Below, piece after piece: positions 44,310-53,692 of a DNA stretch of 64,000 nucleotides (position 1 is the stretch's first letter; the number at the start of each line of letters is the position of its first letter). The position numbers were made by a program, and so were the translations under genes. This DNA is from JAFGVL01 sp963662245 (lineage in GTDB: Bacteria > Bacteroidota > Bacteroidia > Bacteroidales > Paludibacteraceae): NCBI GenBank assembly GCA_963662245.2, contig CAXXVQ010000006.1, forward strand, positions 62,001 through 126,000, written 5' to 3'. The notes under the pieces are model-generated. The model saw nothing but the letters and a program-made list of their open reading frames with translations. It had not been told where the DNA came from and searched no databases.

Positions 44310-45208
44310 ATGCTACCATAAACTTTATTTATAATTTCATCTTTTTCATATTCTACAATCATCTCTCCATCTTTGAAACTTCTAACCCAAGTGCCTGTTC
44401 TTTCTCCATTTTTATAATTTCCTTTATAAATTACTCGTCCGTCTATATTCCAATATGTCCATTCACCAGCAGGTTTTTCGTCGATGTAATTTCCTTTGTA
44501 TTTTAATTTCCCATTTTGATAATACCCAATCATTAGTGAAGTTTTATTTTCAGAATAGTTTTCTTCTGCCTTTAAAGACCCATCCTCATTCCAAAATTTC
44601 CATAATCCAATTTTATTGTTTTTTAAGTAGTTGCCTTTTGATTTTTTGTTGCCACTTTCGTACCAATATGACCATTCGCCTATAGCATTGTTTGCTTGAT
44701 ATTTTCCTAAGCACATTATTTTCCCATTCTCAAACCAATAACAGAACTCTCCATCTTTCAAATCCTTTTTAAAGAAACCATCAATTTCCTTTTCGCCATT
44801 GTTATACCATGTTTCTAATTTCCCTGCTGATAGCCCATTTTCATAGCTGCTAATTTCTTTGATTTTCCCATTCTCATGCCATAGAGTCCAAGTTCCTTCC
44901 ATCTTATTGTCAATGTAATTTCCTTCACTTGATTTTGTTCCATTTTTGTGATAAAAGGTGAAAAATCCATTTTTCTTCTTTAATCTTTTTGATTTATATG
45001 TTCCGTGCATTTGTATATCCCCGGAAATGTAATAGTCATTTACAGTCCAAACCATATTGCTATCCACAAATGCTTTTCTATAAAATGATGCTGTTGCTGG
45101 GTTTTCAATCTTTTCCCATTTTTCGTTGTAATAGGTTGTGATAGTATCGTTTGCTTGCACCTTAATGCATGCTATTGTTAGTAATAGAATATATAGTATC
45201 TTTTTCAT
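44294..45208 (-). CDS. Secreted MORN-variant repeat protein (YwqK-like)
   Basis: This 304-residue protein has a signal peptide (cleavage near VQAN, residue 19) and about ten repeats of the MORN_2 type, with the pattern G-W-YxNGxxKxxGxYxxGxxxGxW. Examples are WTLWHENGKIKEISSYENG, CYWFENGKIMCLGKYQ and WTYWNIDGRVIYKGNYKNG. Such repeats occur in Bacteroidota exported proteins and in proteins annotated as YwqK antitoxins; no toxin partner is next to it. It starts 9 bases after the DUF3857 gene, so the two are probably co-transcribed. Confidence 0.85.
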   Translation of the reverse strand: MKKILYILLLTIACIKVQANDTITTYYNEKWEKIENPATASFYRKAFVDSNMVWTVNDYYISGDIQMHGTYKSKRLKKKNGFFTFYHKNGTKSSEGNYIDNKMEGTWTLWHENGKIKEISSYENGLSAGKLETWYNNGEKEIDGFFKKDLKDGEFCYWFENGKIMCLGKYQANNAIGEWSYWYESGNKKSKGNYLKNNKIGLWKFWNEDGSLKAEENYSENKTSLMIGYYQNGKLKYKGNYIDEKPAGEWTYWNIDGRVIYKGNYKNGERTGTWVRSFKDGEMIVEYEKDEIINKVYGSIIKVE

Positions 45209-45217
45209 ATGCTCTGG

Positions 45218-47149
45218 TTATTGATAAAAGTAAATAATGGTTTGTAATTGTTTTGCAATTTTTTGTTTGAATTCACATATTTCTTTGAATCTATCAGCTT
45301 TTATATAGTTTGCTTTTGTGTCAAGAGTATAGTTGAATTTTATAGAATTTCCGTCAAGTTGTTCAACAGCTTCAGTTATTTTAAATGCTTCATTTTCATA
45401 TTCTTCATATTGGTCATTAAAGATTAACTCTTTAGGTAAATGAACAATAAAAGTGTAATTGTAATTAAAAGGGTAGGGCTGGTAATAATCAAAATCTCTT
45501 TTTTCACATTCCGACTCGTTTAAGAAATCTGTAATTGTAGTGGAAAATAATTTCAAGTACATGTATTTCACATTCTTTGTAGTTACATCTTCTTGCCATA
45601 AATTGTCGACTTCGTATTTGTATTGTGCTGTAAGAATATTTTCATCTTCATTATCATCAATTTTTATTTCTTCTTTCTTTTCTACTTTTGGGAACAAGTG
45701 TTTTAATTCTTTTTCAATCATGTCTGAAAAATCCTTCATGGAATAATATTCGAGCATTGACCGACGACTATCAGCATCATATCCATATCTTTTTGAAGTC
45801 ATTACTAATGTCGCTGGGGTATTAAAAGAATTGATCGTTAATTCATCATATCCTTCCACACCATTTTTCACTTGTTTAGGATTCATCTGAGATAGTTGAT
45901 TTGAAGGTTCTCCAACCACTAAAACTTTCCCATAATCATAGTTGTAGATATTTTTGAAGTCTCCGCCTTGAAGTGTATAAGTTGGGTCTACCCAGTAGGT
46001 GCTGTCGTTGTATTCAAATTTGACAATACAGTGATTGAAAAGCTCATTACTTGGTAATAATGAGTTTAACTCATTTTGCATAGATGTATTTACAAGTACA
46101 GGATATGCTTTGTCAATACCGATTCCTTTAAGTAAATAAACTAATAAAAGAGATTTGTCCTTGCAGTCTCCAAATCGTTGTGAAACAACCTCTTCTGGAT
46201 TAGTTGGTTTTATACCCCAAATACCGGTTTCTATTCCCATATATCTTATGTCATCCTGAACATAATTTATTAATTTATTGATCTTTTCATCTTGAGTTTC
46301 ATTTCCGCTTAATAGTTCTTTATACACATTCTGAAGGTCTGGCTGTTCCTTTAATGCAAAAACTTCCTGAGCCCAATAATTTACTTCTTTCCACGACCTC
46401 ATATTTGTTAGTGAAAAATATTTATATGGGATTACCCAACTTGGAGTGTTTGGTTCTGTTTTGTATGGTTTTAAATCTTTTACTTTAATGTCAATTGTGC
46501 GAGTTTTCCCAATAACTGTATCAGTAAAGTTTATTTCTGGAGAATTATCTTTTCTATAGCTGTAGTTTTTATAGCTCTGATGATTGATTATAAGTGAGAA
46601 TAGGTCAATATAGCTTTGGAATTCAAGAGATGAAAAAAGATATCTGTACTCTCCAAATATGGGGTTGTATCCGTCTAATGAATAGGCAAAATCTATCATG
46701 TCATCTTTTCTGATATCTTCTAAATTATCATATGCAGTTACATAGCCAATGTATATTCCTCTATTAAGATTAGTTTCATTTTTAATGTTTTCAAAACTTA
46801 AATCCTTAGTACGGTCAATTTTCTTTCCATCTCTCCAAATGTATAAATGATGTATTGAAAGTTTTTGATAGGTACTGTCATATGAAACTGTTATTTGCGA
46901 AGCATTTGTAATTCCACTATATGAAGCAACTTTTATTACATAATGGTTGAACATGCTGTAATCATCCAAGTTTGTTTGATAGTCATATAGTTTAATGTAG
47001 TAGCCTGATTCAATATCATATTTTGAGAAATTTGATGATTGAGGTATTTCTACTGGTTTTACCCATGAAGGGATTGGGCTGAAGTTAATGTCATTTGACC
47101 ATAAGTTTAGGCTGATCAAAAGAAGAGTTAAGCTTAATATTTTTTTCAT
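45218..47149 (-). CDS. DUF3857 / transglutaminase-like exported protein
   Basis: This 643-residue protein has a signal peptide (cleavage near LWSN), an N-terminal DUF3857 domain (about 50-230) and a transglutaminase-like core (about 260-400). The core shows VQDDIRYMGIETGIWG followed by RFGDCKDKSLLLVYLLKGIG with the catalytic Cys near 331, and FNHCIVKF with the His near 370. A C-terminal DUF3858-like region follows. Members of this family are surface or periplasmic proteins of unknown substrate. It is upstream of and probably co-transcribed with the MORN protein gene. Confidence 0.88.
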   Translation of the reverse strand: MKKILSLTLLLISLNLWSNDINFSPIPSWVKPVEIPQSSNFSKYDIESGYYIKLYDYQTNLDDYSMFNHYVIKVASYSGITNASQITVSYDSTYQKLSIHHLYIWRDGKKIDRTKDLSFENIKNETNLNRGIYIGYVTAYDNLEDIRKDDMIDFAYSLDGYNPIFGEYRYLFSSLEFQSYIDLFSLIINHQSYKNYSYRKDNSPEINFTDTVIGKTRTIDIKVKDLKPYKTEPNTPSWVIPYKYFSLTNMRSWKEVNYWAQEVFALKEQPDLQNVYKELLSGNETQDEKINKLINYVQDDIRYMGIETGIWGIKPTNPEEVVSQRFGDCKDKSLLLVYLLKGIGIDKAYPVLVNTSMQNELNSLLPSNELFNHCIVKFEYNDSTYWVDPTYTLQGGDFKNIYNYDYGKVLVVGEPSNQLSQMNPKQVKNGVEGYDELTINSFNTPATLVMTSKRYGYDADSRRSMLEYYSMKDFSDMIEKELKHLFPKVEKKEEIKIDDNEDENILTAQYKYEVDNLWQEDVTTKNVKYMYLKLFSTTITDFLNESECEKRDFDYYQPYPFNYNYTFIVHLPKELIFNDQYEEYENEAFKITEAVEQLDGNSIKFNYTLDTKANYIKADRFKEICEFKQKIAKQLQTIIYFYQ

Positions 47150-47176
47150 TTTTCATTTAGTGTTTTTCTTAAACCC

Positions 47177-47184
47177 CAAAAATA
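47177..47184 (-). promoter_or_regulatory. -7 element for the DUF3857-MORN operon
   Basis: TATTTTTG on the minus strand lies 28 bases before the ATG. No good -33 match was found. Confidence 0.35.
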
Positions 47185-47298
47185 GGAAATTCTATAATAT
47201 AATTAGCAGGAGAGTTCGTAATAATTAAGAACTGATGAGTTCATTTTTTTATGATTATGCCAGAGATATTTAGTTATTTCCTATTTTTATAAAAAATT

Positions 47299-47775
47299 AT
47301 GCTGATGAAGATATATGATGAAGAAGGTGGAGATAGAATAAAGCGCATCTTTAAGGAATTTAAAAAGGTGGATGAGTTTTATGATGGGTTTAAACTTGAG
47401 TTTGAATCAGAGATAGTCGGTTTAATAAAAGATTATTATTCGGAATTTAAACTTGACGAGAAATGTCGTGAGTTTATAAATCAGTATGCCATGACAGTAC
47501 TTAATACAACTCAAACTGTGTTAGATAAGGATGATAGTTATCCCGAGTATAAGAAAGAAGCTGATTTAAAAGCTATGCAAGCTTATTATGCAAAAGCTGT
47601 TCAAATAGCAAAAGATAATGACTTAGCTGATGATATATATAAGAAAACTAAGGAATTAGTTGTTAAGTATTATCCAAAGATTGTTGATTTGTCCGGAGAA
47701 GGTTTTCGTTTGCTTGATTTAAATCTCAAGCTGTTTAATATGGAGTTTGTTGCTAATTATAATAAAATGGGATAG
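47299..47775 (+). CDS. Hypothetical helical protein
   Basis: This 158-residue protein has no signal peptide or membrane segment and is rich in Lys, Glu, Asp and Tyr, with a mostly helical prediction (for example DLKAMQAYYAKAVQIAKDND). I do not recognise a family. ATG at 47305 is an alternative start. It is a single gene between the divergent DUF3857 gene and a shared bidirectional terminator. Codon use looks like that of its neighbours, and the length and terminator argue that it is real. Confidence 0.65.
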   Translation: MLMKIYDEEGGDRIKRIFKEFKKVDEFYDGFKLEFESEIVGLIKDYYSEFKLDEKCREFINQYAMTVLNTTQTVLDKDDSYPEYKKEADLKAMQAYYAKAVQIAKDNDLADDIYKKTKELVVKYYPKIVDLSGEGFRLLDLNLKLFNMEFVANYNKMG

Positions 47776-47803
47776 AATCATTTCCTATCCCATTTTATTA
47801 TAA
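47762..47803. terminator. Bidirectional terminator between convergent genes
   Basis: AATAAAATGGGATAG and CTATCCCATTTTATT pair around AATCATTTC, with one arm inside the end of the upstream gene. It can serve both the plus-strand hypothetical and the minus-strand antiporter gene. Confidence 0.82.
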
Positions 47804-48757
47804 TTAATGGATTATTACCCAGCTTAAATATGCAATATACATTATAACAAAGAAAAGACCTTCTCTACGAGTAAGGCGATGAGCTTTGTCTGTAAACATA
47901 AATATGAAAAGTAAAAAGCTTATTGCAATATTTATAGATAAATCTATTAATGCTTGGTTTGAAACAACAATAGGTGATATTGTAGCAGAGACACCTAAAA
48001 CTAAGAAGGTGTTGAATATATTTGACCCAACGACATTTCCAATTGCTATATCTGTTTTTCCTTTTTTTGCTGCAACTACACTTGTAACCATTTCAGGTAA
48101 AGAGGTTCCAATTGCAACAATGGTTAAACCAATTATGCGTTGGCTTATACCCATCATTTCGGCGATGTTTGACGCTCCGTAAACGATACTTTTTCCCCCG
48201 GCTGTAAGACCAATTAAACCTAGTATTATAAATAATATGGATTTACCTTTGCCATAATCTTTTGTTTCAAGGTTCTCGTCTCCATTGTTTCTAATGCTTA
48301 ATGAGATATTGTATGCAACAAAGACTAAGAAGAATAAAAGTAGGATATAGCCGTCTACATGATTGATCTGAGACATAACTGTGCCATCAATAAGAGTATC
48401 TTCGGCAAGTAAAAATACTGCAACAGCAGCTAGCATACTTAAAGGGATTTCAATCCAAGTTGTTTGTCTTTTAACTATCAAAGGATTAAATAATGCAGCA
48501 ATACCAAGAATGAGTAAGATGTTTGCAATATTGCTACCCAATATGTTTCCAAGTACCATTTCGCTATTCCCATCTGCAGAAGCAAATAGATTGACCGCTA
48601 ATTCCGGAGCCGATGTTCCGAAAGCAACAATGGTAAGCCCTATAACAATACTTGGAACATTGTATAGTTTAGCTAGGGTAGATGCAGCTTCAACTAAGGT
48701 GTCGGCACTGTATATTAAAATTACAAAACCAACAATAAGAAATATCGCATCAAGCAT
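47804..48757 (-). CDS. Calcium/sodium antiporter (CaCA family, YrbG-like)
   Basis: This 317-residue inner membrane protein exchanges Ca2+ for Na+ or H+. The two inverted alpha-repeats are plain: GLTIVAFGTSAPELAVNLFA near 40-60 and GLTIVAIGTSLPEMVTSVVA near 205-225, each with the ion-binding Glu. GNILGSNIANILLILG and GNVVGSNIFNTFLVLG follow them. About ten hydrophobic helices are present. The start is taken as the ATG at 48757 rather than a TTG two codons upstream. Confidence 0.93.
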   Translation of the reverse strand: MLDAIFLIVGFVILIYSADTLVEAASTLAKLYNVPSIVIGLTIVAFGTSAPELAVNLFASADGNSEMVLGNILGSNIANILLILGIAALFNPLIVKRQTTWIEIPLSMLAAVAVFLLAEDTLIDGTVMSQINHVDGYILLLFFLVFVAYNISLSIRNNGDENLETKDYGKGKSILFIILGLIGLTAGGKSIVYGASNIAEMMGISQRIIGLTIVAIGTSLPEMVTSVVAAKKGKTDIAIGNVVGSNIFNTFLVLGVSATISPIVVSNQALIDLSINIAISFLLFIFMFTDKAHRLTRREGLFFVIMYIAYLSWVIIH

Positions 48758-48812
48758 GATCAAAAAAGATTAGTTGTTTGTGAAATAAGAAGAGAGAATA
48801 ACTTCTGCAAAG

Positions 48813-49391
48813 TTATTGTTTTTTATTGATGATGATTTCCTCAAGGCTTCGTTTTGGAACATGATGAATATTATTTTCATCTCTCCAATATTTGATGTCA
48901 TTATCCTTCATATCTTCAAGCACAACAGCCTCTGATGGTTTCCCGAGTGCAAGGATATACATGATTTCTAGATGTTCGGGAATATTAAAGTGGGATTGAA
49001 CAGCTTCTTTCTTTACGGCACCGATAATACATCCACCAAAGCCTTTTTCTACAGCTCCCAGTAATATGTTTTGTATTGCTAGGCCGTGATCGCAGTGGAT
49101 GTTAGATGTTATTTCAGTATCTTTTAGAACAACAATGTAAGCTGTTGGTCTTTCATCCTCAGATGGTCCGTCCCAGTCTGCCAGATATCCTGCCCAAGAT
49201 AATAGAGGGAAAACAAAATCACAGTCTTCTTTTTTGTTTAATAGAAGATACTTTAATGCTTGCCCATTTCTTGCCGAAGAAGCTTGTCTTGCTAAATCAA
49301 TGAGCTCGATTAAGGTTTCATCCAAAATTCTAACAGAAGCATCAAACCTTCTGTAAGAACGATTCTTTTTTATTAGTTCTGATAAAGTCAT
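48813..49391 (-). CDS. Nitroreductase-family flavoprotein
   Basis: This 192-residue protein has nitroreductase features: KKNRSYRRFD near 8-17 with the FMN-phosphate Arg residues, LARQASSARNGQALKYLLL near 33-52, and GFGGCIIGAVKKEAV near 118-132. It lies 4 bases inside the end of the LRR gene, so the two are translationally coupled. Substrate unknown. Confidence 0.9.
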   Translation of the reverse strand: MTLSELIKKNRSYRRFDASVRILDETLIELIDLARQASSARNGQALKYLLLNKKEDCDFVFPLLSWAGYLADWDGPSEDERPTAYIVVLKDTEITSNIHCDHGLAIQNILLGAVEKGFGGCIIGAVKKEAVQSHFNIPEHLEIMYILALGKPSEAVVLEDMKDNDIKYWRDENNIHHVPKRSLEEIIINKKQ

Positions 49392-50719
49392 TTTAGCTTA
49401 TCAAGTTTGCTTACAGCTGCATCTTCTCTAATATTTTGAAAGCTTCTCCATCCTTGGGCTTCTTTAAATGCCGTAGAAGCTCCTTCCGGCACATATACTG
49501 TACATGAGTAAGTTGTTCTGCTATCAAAGCTACTAGCTTCGCATTTGGCAGGGACTTTACTGTCAACAATGATATCTACCAATTTAGTGCATCCATAAAA
49601 TGTTTGCTTGCCGATTTCTTTTACAGAGGAAGGGAAGTATGCAGCTGTGATATTCGAGCAGTTATAAAAAGCTTTGTCTCCAATATATGATATTGTGTTG
49701 GGGAATTTAATTTGAGTTAATGCTGAACATTCATAAAATGTTTCGGATTTTATTGCTGTTATTGCACCAATGAAATTGATTTTCTCAAGTTGGTTACATT
49801 TACTAAATGCTCCAGCCTGCAATGTTTTTACTGATTTTGGAATTACGAAAGAAGTTAATCCGCTACAACCTAAAAATGCATATTCGCCAATGTCCGTTAA
49901 GATTGAATCCGGTAATGTGATTGAGCTAAGTTTGTTACAACCATTAAAAGCATATCTACCAATAGCTCTTGTGCTATCTACAATAGAAAACTCAATATTT
50001 CCTTCGGGGCAACGAATTAATGTGTTTAAGTTCTTGTTGTAAAGGATTCCATCAACGGAAGCATAGTTTTCGTTTAATGTGTCTACTGATATTTCAGTTA
50101 GGCTTGAACAGCCGTCAAAGGCTCCTAGGCCTATTTCAGATACGGCTGCTGGAATATTAATTTTTGATAAGCTGTTACAAGCCAAGAATGTATTTTCACC
50201 AATTGATTTTACTGAGTTAGGTATGATGAAGTTATTTAACTTTGAGCAGCCATCAAATATTTTATTGTTAAGATTTTTAATAGATTCTGTAAGTTTTACA
50301 TTGCTTAATATGCTACATCCAGAGAATGCTTCTGTTGCAATTGATGTAACTGATGCCGGTACATCTAGTGAAGTCAGGTTTTTACATCCGATAAAGGCTT
50401 GTTTTTTTATTTCAGTAACAGTTGAAGGTAAGATTATGTCTGTTACTCTTGAACAATCTTGAAATGCATTTTCGCCAATTGCAACAATTGTATAAGTTTT
50501 TCCGTATTGAGTGATAGATTCCGGTATCTCAATTTTTCCTGCATATTCATGAACAAATGCGTTAACATCTTTACCTCTAAAGGTAATTTCAGCAGTCATA
50601 TCTCCTGATGAAAGAATATTAAAATATAAGATTTTCCCTTTATGCATAGCAGAAAAATTCTCTGCAGACATACTCGTTATAAGTGTTAATGAAATAATGA
50701 TTAGTGCTATTCTTTTCAT
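49388..50719 (-). CDS. BspA-type leucine-rich repeat surface protein
   Basis: This 443-residue protein has a signal peptide (cleavage near SMSAE) and about twelve LRR_5/BspA repeats of about 23 residues, such as LPSTVTEIKKQAFIGCKNLT and IPNSVKSIGENTFLACNSLS. The C-terminal part (IIVDSKVPAKCEASSFDS and VYVPEGASTAFKEAQGWRSF) is typical of this protein class. These proteins are exported and mediate binding in some oral and gut Bacteroidota. The end overlaps the nitroreductase start, an odd functional pairing. Confidence 0.9.
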   Translation of the reverse strand: MKRIALIIISLTLITSMSAENFSAMHKGKILYFNILSSGDMTAEITFRGKDVNAFVHEYAGKIEIPESITQYGKTYTIVAIGENAFQDCSRVTDIILPSTVTEIKKQAFIGCKNLTSLDVPASVTSIATEAFSGCSILSNVKLTESIKNLNNKIFDGCSKLNNFIIPNSVKSIGENTFLACNSLSKINIPAAVSEIGLGAFDGCSSLTEISVDTLNENYASVDGILYNKNLNTLIRCPEGNIEFSIVDSTRAIGRYAFNGCNKLSSITLPDSILTDIGEYAFLGCSGLTSFVIPKSVKTLQAGAFSKCNQLEKINFIGAITAIKSETFYECSALTQIKFPNTISYIGDKAFYNCSNITAAYFPSSVKEIGKQTFYGCTKLVDIIVDSKVPAKCEASSFDSRTTYSCTVYVPEGASTAFKEAQGWRSFQNIREDAAVSKLDKLK

Positions 50720-50744
50720 ATTTTATATTTTATTCTTTACAAAG

Positions 50745-53180
50745 TTAATTAAAATCAAATGATAACCTGAAATTGATTTGTCTTCCGGTTAAGTAGTTTG
50801 GTACAGCATGTTGTCTGTTGTATATGTCAGTTACCCAATAATATGAGCCAATGTTGCTAATATCTAGTAAGTTAAACACTTCCAAACCGGTATTTATGCT
50901 TTTTACAATTTTAAATATTCCTGTTTTATCCATCCAATGAACATCTCCTTTTACATATGCTCTTGTAACACCTAAGTCAACACGGCGATAAGGAGTTGAG
51001 CGATTTGTATTTTTCGTTGAATGAATACTTGCATTAGGTGACCAAAATGGAAGACCGTCAGCCCAGTTGAAGCGAAGGTGTACTTTGTATTTTGGATACC
51101 CTGGGAAATAGTCCTGAAAGAACATTGAGAAATTATAGCGTTGCTCATTCGGACGAGAAACATATCCCAACGAATCGTTAAGATTGTCTTCTTTCGATTG
51201 CATCAGAGAAAGGCTTATCCATGAGTCTGTTCCCGGAACAAATTCTCCAAAAAGCTTAAAGTCTATTCCTGCAGTATATGCTTTAGCATCATTTTCACCG
51301 CTGTAAACTATTTTTACATTATCCACATTGTATGAAATGACATTGTCCGCATGCTTGTAATATATTTCTGTTGTGAACTTAAACGGACGGCTCCATGATT
51401 TAAAATAGTAGTCACTTCCAAATACATAATGGATTGAACGCTGAGCTTTTATGTTTTTATTGAGCTCTACCACAGTGTTTCCTGAGGCATCTGTAACTGT
51501 GTCTCTTATTTCTTTATAGAAAGGCGATTGATAATACAAACCGCTAGAAAAACGGAAGCTAAATTCTTTTTTCCATCGAGGAATAAAAGCAATAGTTCCT
51601 CTTGGACTGATTAATAGCTCATCATTAAATGTCCAGTAATTAGCTCTTACACCGCCATTTAGGATAATAGTTCCTTTGTCTGTTCTAATTTTATATGCAT
51701 CTTGCAAGAAACCTTGTGTTCTATAACTATCAAGTGTGTAATCTGAATAAAGATTATAGTACACATTTAGTTTACCTTCTTCGTAAGGTAAAAAATATCC
51801 GGCAGAGTCTCTTATCTGGAATTCATTTATTTGGTCTTTGATTTGTTCTTCTTGGAAACTTATTCCCCATTCTAAGTTATTGCTTTGGGTTTTGTATTCA
51901 CCTCTGTGTGCGATCGTTTTTACTACGGCGTTTAGTTCATTTCTCGCATAATCCTGATATGAGCCAACACCTAAAGTTTCTCCATCACTTGAGCTTCCAT
52001 CAGAATTGCTAGTTGTTTCCGATAGCCAATATTCTCCGGCAATATCATAGTTGATAATTTCTTTAGTAGAAAAGGCTGAACCAATAATGCTCAATGAAAG
52101 CTCTTTTTTTGGTTGGTATTTAATGGTACCTGCTCCAAAGAATGTTCTAAAGATGTCATCTTCTTGACCGTCAAAATAGATTTGTAGGGTAGTAGGGCTA
52201 TCATAAGTTCCGAAAGTTGTTGAGCGGCTTTCCGGAATAGAAAGATATTTGTTTTGGGAGAAGTTCCCTAAGAAGCTTATTTCCCATTTAGGCGCAAAAG
52301 CATAAGTGATATAAGTTTGGTAGTCAATAAAATTTTGCTCATAAACACCTGCTGTTTCTAGTGTTGACAATAAATAGTTTGAGCTTTTGTATCTGATGCC
52401 ATGTATTTGTGTAAATTTTTTATCCGATGATGCTTGACCTACATAAGCAGAACCTCCAAGTAAACTAGCTCCAACACTGGCTTCAAATTGTTTTGGTTTC
52501 TTATATTGGATATCTAGGACTGATGCCATTTTATCACCATACTTTGCATCATATCCTCCGGCAGAGAATGAAACTGACGAAACTAAATCCGGATTAATAA
52601 AGCTTAAGCCTTCTTGTTGGCCTGAGCTAATTAACATAGGGCGGTACACCTCAATGTTATTTACATAAACGCTGTTTTCGTCATAGTTTCCGCCCCGAAC
52701 AGAGTATTGTGAACTTAACTCATTGCTTGAGCTTACACCGGCATATGTGCTCAGCATTGATTCAATACCACCACCTGATGCGTCCGGCATAAACTTGATT
52801 TTATCTACATCCAGATTGTTCTGTGAAGATTCTTGTATACCAAAGGTTTTAACTTCAGCTTCTTTAAGTAAAATAGATTTTTCTTCTAGGTAAACAATCT
52901 TTTGCACATTTAAATCGTGAGTGGAAACCTTTTGAATGTAAGGTTCATAGCCGATATAAAAGAATTTTACAGTGGCGGTATCTGTTAAAGGGAATATTAG
53001 CTCGTAGTATCCATCTCGTCTTGTAGTTGTGCCGTAACCGGTTCCTTCAACTTGTACTGTGACAAATGGAGCAGGTTCTCTGTTTGATGAATAAACATAA
53101 CCATATATACGCATTCCTGACTTTGCAAATGCAATGCTCGAAAGTAGTAAGAGTATAAATAAGACTGTTTTTCTCATCAA
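50745..53180 (-). CDS. TonB-dependent receptor with carboxypeptidase-regulatory-like domain
   Basis: This 811-residue outer membrane protein starts with a signal peptide (cleavage near AFAK) and a CarboxypepD_reg-like domain (about 22-105, YGYVYSSNREPAPFVTVQVE region). A plug (about 120-230) with SQYSVRGGNYDENSVYVNNI and a barrel follow, and the protein ends in an aromatic (FRLSFDFN). No SusD partner is nearby, so it is not a SusC pair. Substrate unknown. It is 25 bases upstream of the LRR gene on the same strand, and they may form one operon with the nitroreductase. Confidence 0.92.
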   Translation of the reverse strand: MMRKTVLFILLLLSSIAFAKSGMRIYGYVYSSNREPAPFVTVQVEGTGYGTTTRRDGYYELIFPLTDTATVKFFYIGYEPYIQKVSTHDLNVQKIVYLEEKSILLKEAEVKTFGIQESSQNNLDVDKIKFMPDASGGGIESMLSTYAGVSSSNELSSQYSVRGGNYDENSVYVNNIEVYRPMLISSGQQEGLSFINPDLVSSVSFSAGGYDAKYGDKMASVLDIQYKKPKQFEASVGASLLGGSAYVGQASSDKKFTQIHGIRYKSSNYLLSTLETAGVYEQNFIDYQTYITYAFAPKWEISFLGNFSQNKYLSIPESRSTTFGTYDSPTTLQIYFDGQEDDIFRTFFGAGTIKYQPKKELSLSIIGSAFSTKEIINYDIAGEYWLSETTSNSDGSSSDGETLGVGSYQDYARNELNAVVKTIAHRGEYKTQSNNLEWGISFQEEQIKDQINEFQIRDSAGYFLPYEEGKLNVYYNLYSDYTLDSYRTQGFLQDAYKIRTDKGTIILNGGVRANYWTFNDELLISPRGTIAFIPRWKKEFSFRFSSGLYYQSPFYKEIRDTVTDASGNTVVELNKNIKAQRSIHYVFGSDYYFKSWSRPFKFTTEIYYKHADNVISYNVDNVKIVYSGENDAKAYTAGIDFKLFGEFVPGTDSWISLSLMQSKEDNLNDSLGYVSRPNEQRYNFSMFFQDYFPGYPKYKVHLRFNWADGLPFWSPNASIHSTKNTNRSTPYRRVDLGVTRAYVKGDVHWMDKTGIFKIVKSINTGLEVFNLLDISNIGSYYWVTDIYNRQHAVPNYLTGRQINFRLSFDFN

Positions 53181-53202
53181 TATTTGAATTGTTTTTCGGT
53201 TG

Positions 53203-53230
53203 ACCTCCCCAACCCCTCCAAAGGAGGGGC
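53203..53230. repeat. Inverted repeat, left arm near the DUF559 pseudogene
   Basis: ACCTCCCCAACCCCTCCAAA... is the reverse complement, with few mismatches, of 53628-53657. The arm contains its own CCCCTCCAAAGGAGGGG palindrome. Confidence 0.8.
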
Positions 53231-53246
53231 TAATTTAACTATAAAT

Positions 53247-53684
53247 TTAGTTTCTATCTAGTTCTGTTTTTATTTTGTTTGCAACGATTGTTGGGTTATC
53301 AAGAACTTCTTTGTTTGTAAAGCGTATTACTTTATAACCTTTTATGTTAAGTTGAAGGCTTCTTATTTCATCATATTTTTTCTGAAAATTATGAATTTCA
53401 CCATCAATCTCAATTACAAGTTTCTTTTGTAAACATACAAAATCTGCTATAAAATCATGAATAATATGTTGTCTTCAGATTTTATGTCCAAGTTTTTTAT
53501 TTCGCAAGAGCTCCCAAAGAATCTTTTCTGCTTCTGTTGGATTGTTTTTTTGAATATCTCTATATCCTTTTAGATTTTTGTATGAGTAAGGATTTGCAGT
53601 ATTATATCCAAACCGTTCTTCAAAATCCCCCTCCTTTGGAGGGGTTAAGGGGGAGGTTTGTTTTATATAATCCTCTTTATTCAT
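53247..53684 (-). pseudogene. DUF559 (Vsr-like) endonuclease pseudogene with one nonsense codon
   Basis: The minus-strand frame encodes a DUF559 protein of 145 codons interrupted once. It reads EKILWELLRNKKLGHKI, then TGA (53475-53477), then RQHIIHDFIADFVCLQKKLV and IEIDGEIHNFQKKYDEIR to TAA at 53247. In the family this position is normally Arg (KFRRQH pattern), so AGA to TGA is the simplest explanation. The fold is the Vsr/restriction-endonuclease type, with the acidic IEIDGE motif retained. The N-terminus SPLTPPKEGDF is encoded by the right arm of the inverted repeat. Readthrough or a sequencing error cannot be excluded. Confidence 0.82.
53628..53657. repeat. Inverted repeat, right arm inside the DUF559 reading frame
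   Basis: CCCCTCCTTTGGAGGGG plus flanking GTTAAGGGGGAGGT mirrors 53203-53230. It encodes part of the DUF559 N-terminus, so the repeat and gene are fused. Confidence 0.8.
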
Positions 53685-53692
53685 TCTTAAGT

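Noticed and set aside
44294..45208. Toxin-antitoxin pair based on the YwqK-like repeats
   Set aside because: The protein has a signal peptide, its neighbour is a DUF3857 transglutaminase-like protein, and no toxin gene is present.
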